Below, piece by piece: positions 5,218-5,290 of a DNA stretch of 5,290 nucleotides. The DNA is from Clostridia bacterium. Lineage in GTDB: Bacteria; Bacillota; Clostridia; UMGS1883. The stretch spans positions 1 to 5,290 of the forward strand of contig JAJQCX010000051.1 of assembly GCA_021202495.1 (NCBI GenBank), in the 5' to 3' direction. The notes beneath the pieces were generated by a model. That model did not search any database. It was not told the origin of the DNA and saw only the letters and a program-made list of their open reading frames with translations. Numbering within the stretch: position 1 is the first letter of the stretch; each line of letters starts with the position of its first letter. Made by a program: the position numbers and the translations under genes.

Positions 5218-5272
5218 TAGATACTCTTTCCCCGCTCACGGCAACAGCATTTACTTTTTAGGTGAAAAGAGA

Positions 5273-5290
5273 ATGTCCAACAGCACATTA
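5273..5290 (+). CDS. Start of a divergent gene, cut by the window edge
   Basis: ATG at 5273 opens a frame that runs to the end of the window (M-S-N-S-T-L). AGGTG at 5260-5264 lies 8 bases upstream, a good ribosome binding site. The gene would be divergent from degV with about 165 bases between the two start codons. Six residues are too few to identify a product. A weak plus-strand promoter could be TTTACC (5176-5181) with TATTTT (5198-5203) at 16 bases, overlapping the degV promoter, but this is a poor match. Confidence 0.5.

Overview
The window reads as a chromosomal stretch of a low-to-moderate GC Firmicute, most likely an anaerobic Clostridia-class bacterium. The evidence is strong purine-rich ribosome binding sites, a cofactor-independent (Mn-type) phosphoglycerate mutase, the pgk-tpiA-gpmI gene order common in Firmicutes, a DegV-family protein, and sigma-A type promoters. 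No finer taxonomic placement is justified from the sequence alone.

All four complete genes lie on the minus strand, so transcription runs from right to left. In transcription order they are a DegV-family fatty-acid-binding protein (4208-5107), phosphoglycerate kinase pgk (2702-3883), triosephosphate isomerase tpiA (1921-2670) and phosphoglycerate mutase gpmI (377-1897). The last three are separated by only 31 and 23 bases, each has its own Shine-Dalgarno sequence, and a good extended -10 promoter precedes pgk. They almost certainly form one lower-glycolysis operon: TpiA interconverts the triose phosphates, Pgk makes ATP from 1,3-bisphosphoglycerate, and GpmI converts 3- to 2-phosphoglycerate. 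Neither GAPDH nor enolase, the usual partners of such an operon, is in the window. At the right end a divergent gene probably starts on the plus strand at 5273 and is cut off by the window.

The non-coding DNA is the least ordinary part. The 324-base gap between degV and pgk holds a dense chain of hairpins (3988-4207), several with perfect stems closed by three-base loops, starting directly at the degV stop codon and ending shortly before the pgk promoter. The 376 bases downstream of gpmI hold a 12-base C tract, several more hairpins, and a degenerate 86-base tandem duplication whose two copies each carry a GTTGTAGGG...CTTGT hairpin. These look like dispersed palindromic repeats or structured RNA rather than protein-coding sequence. 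I see no defence, CRISPR, transposase or phage genes, and the coding part is housekeeping.
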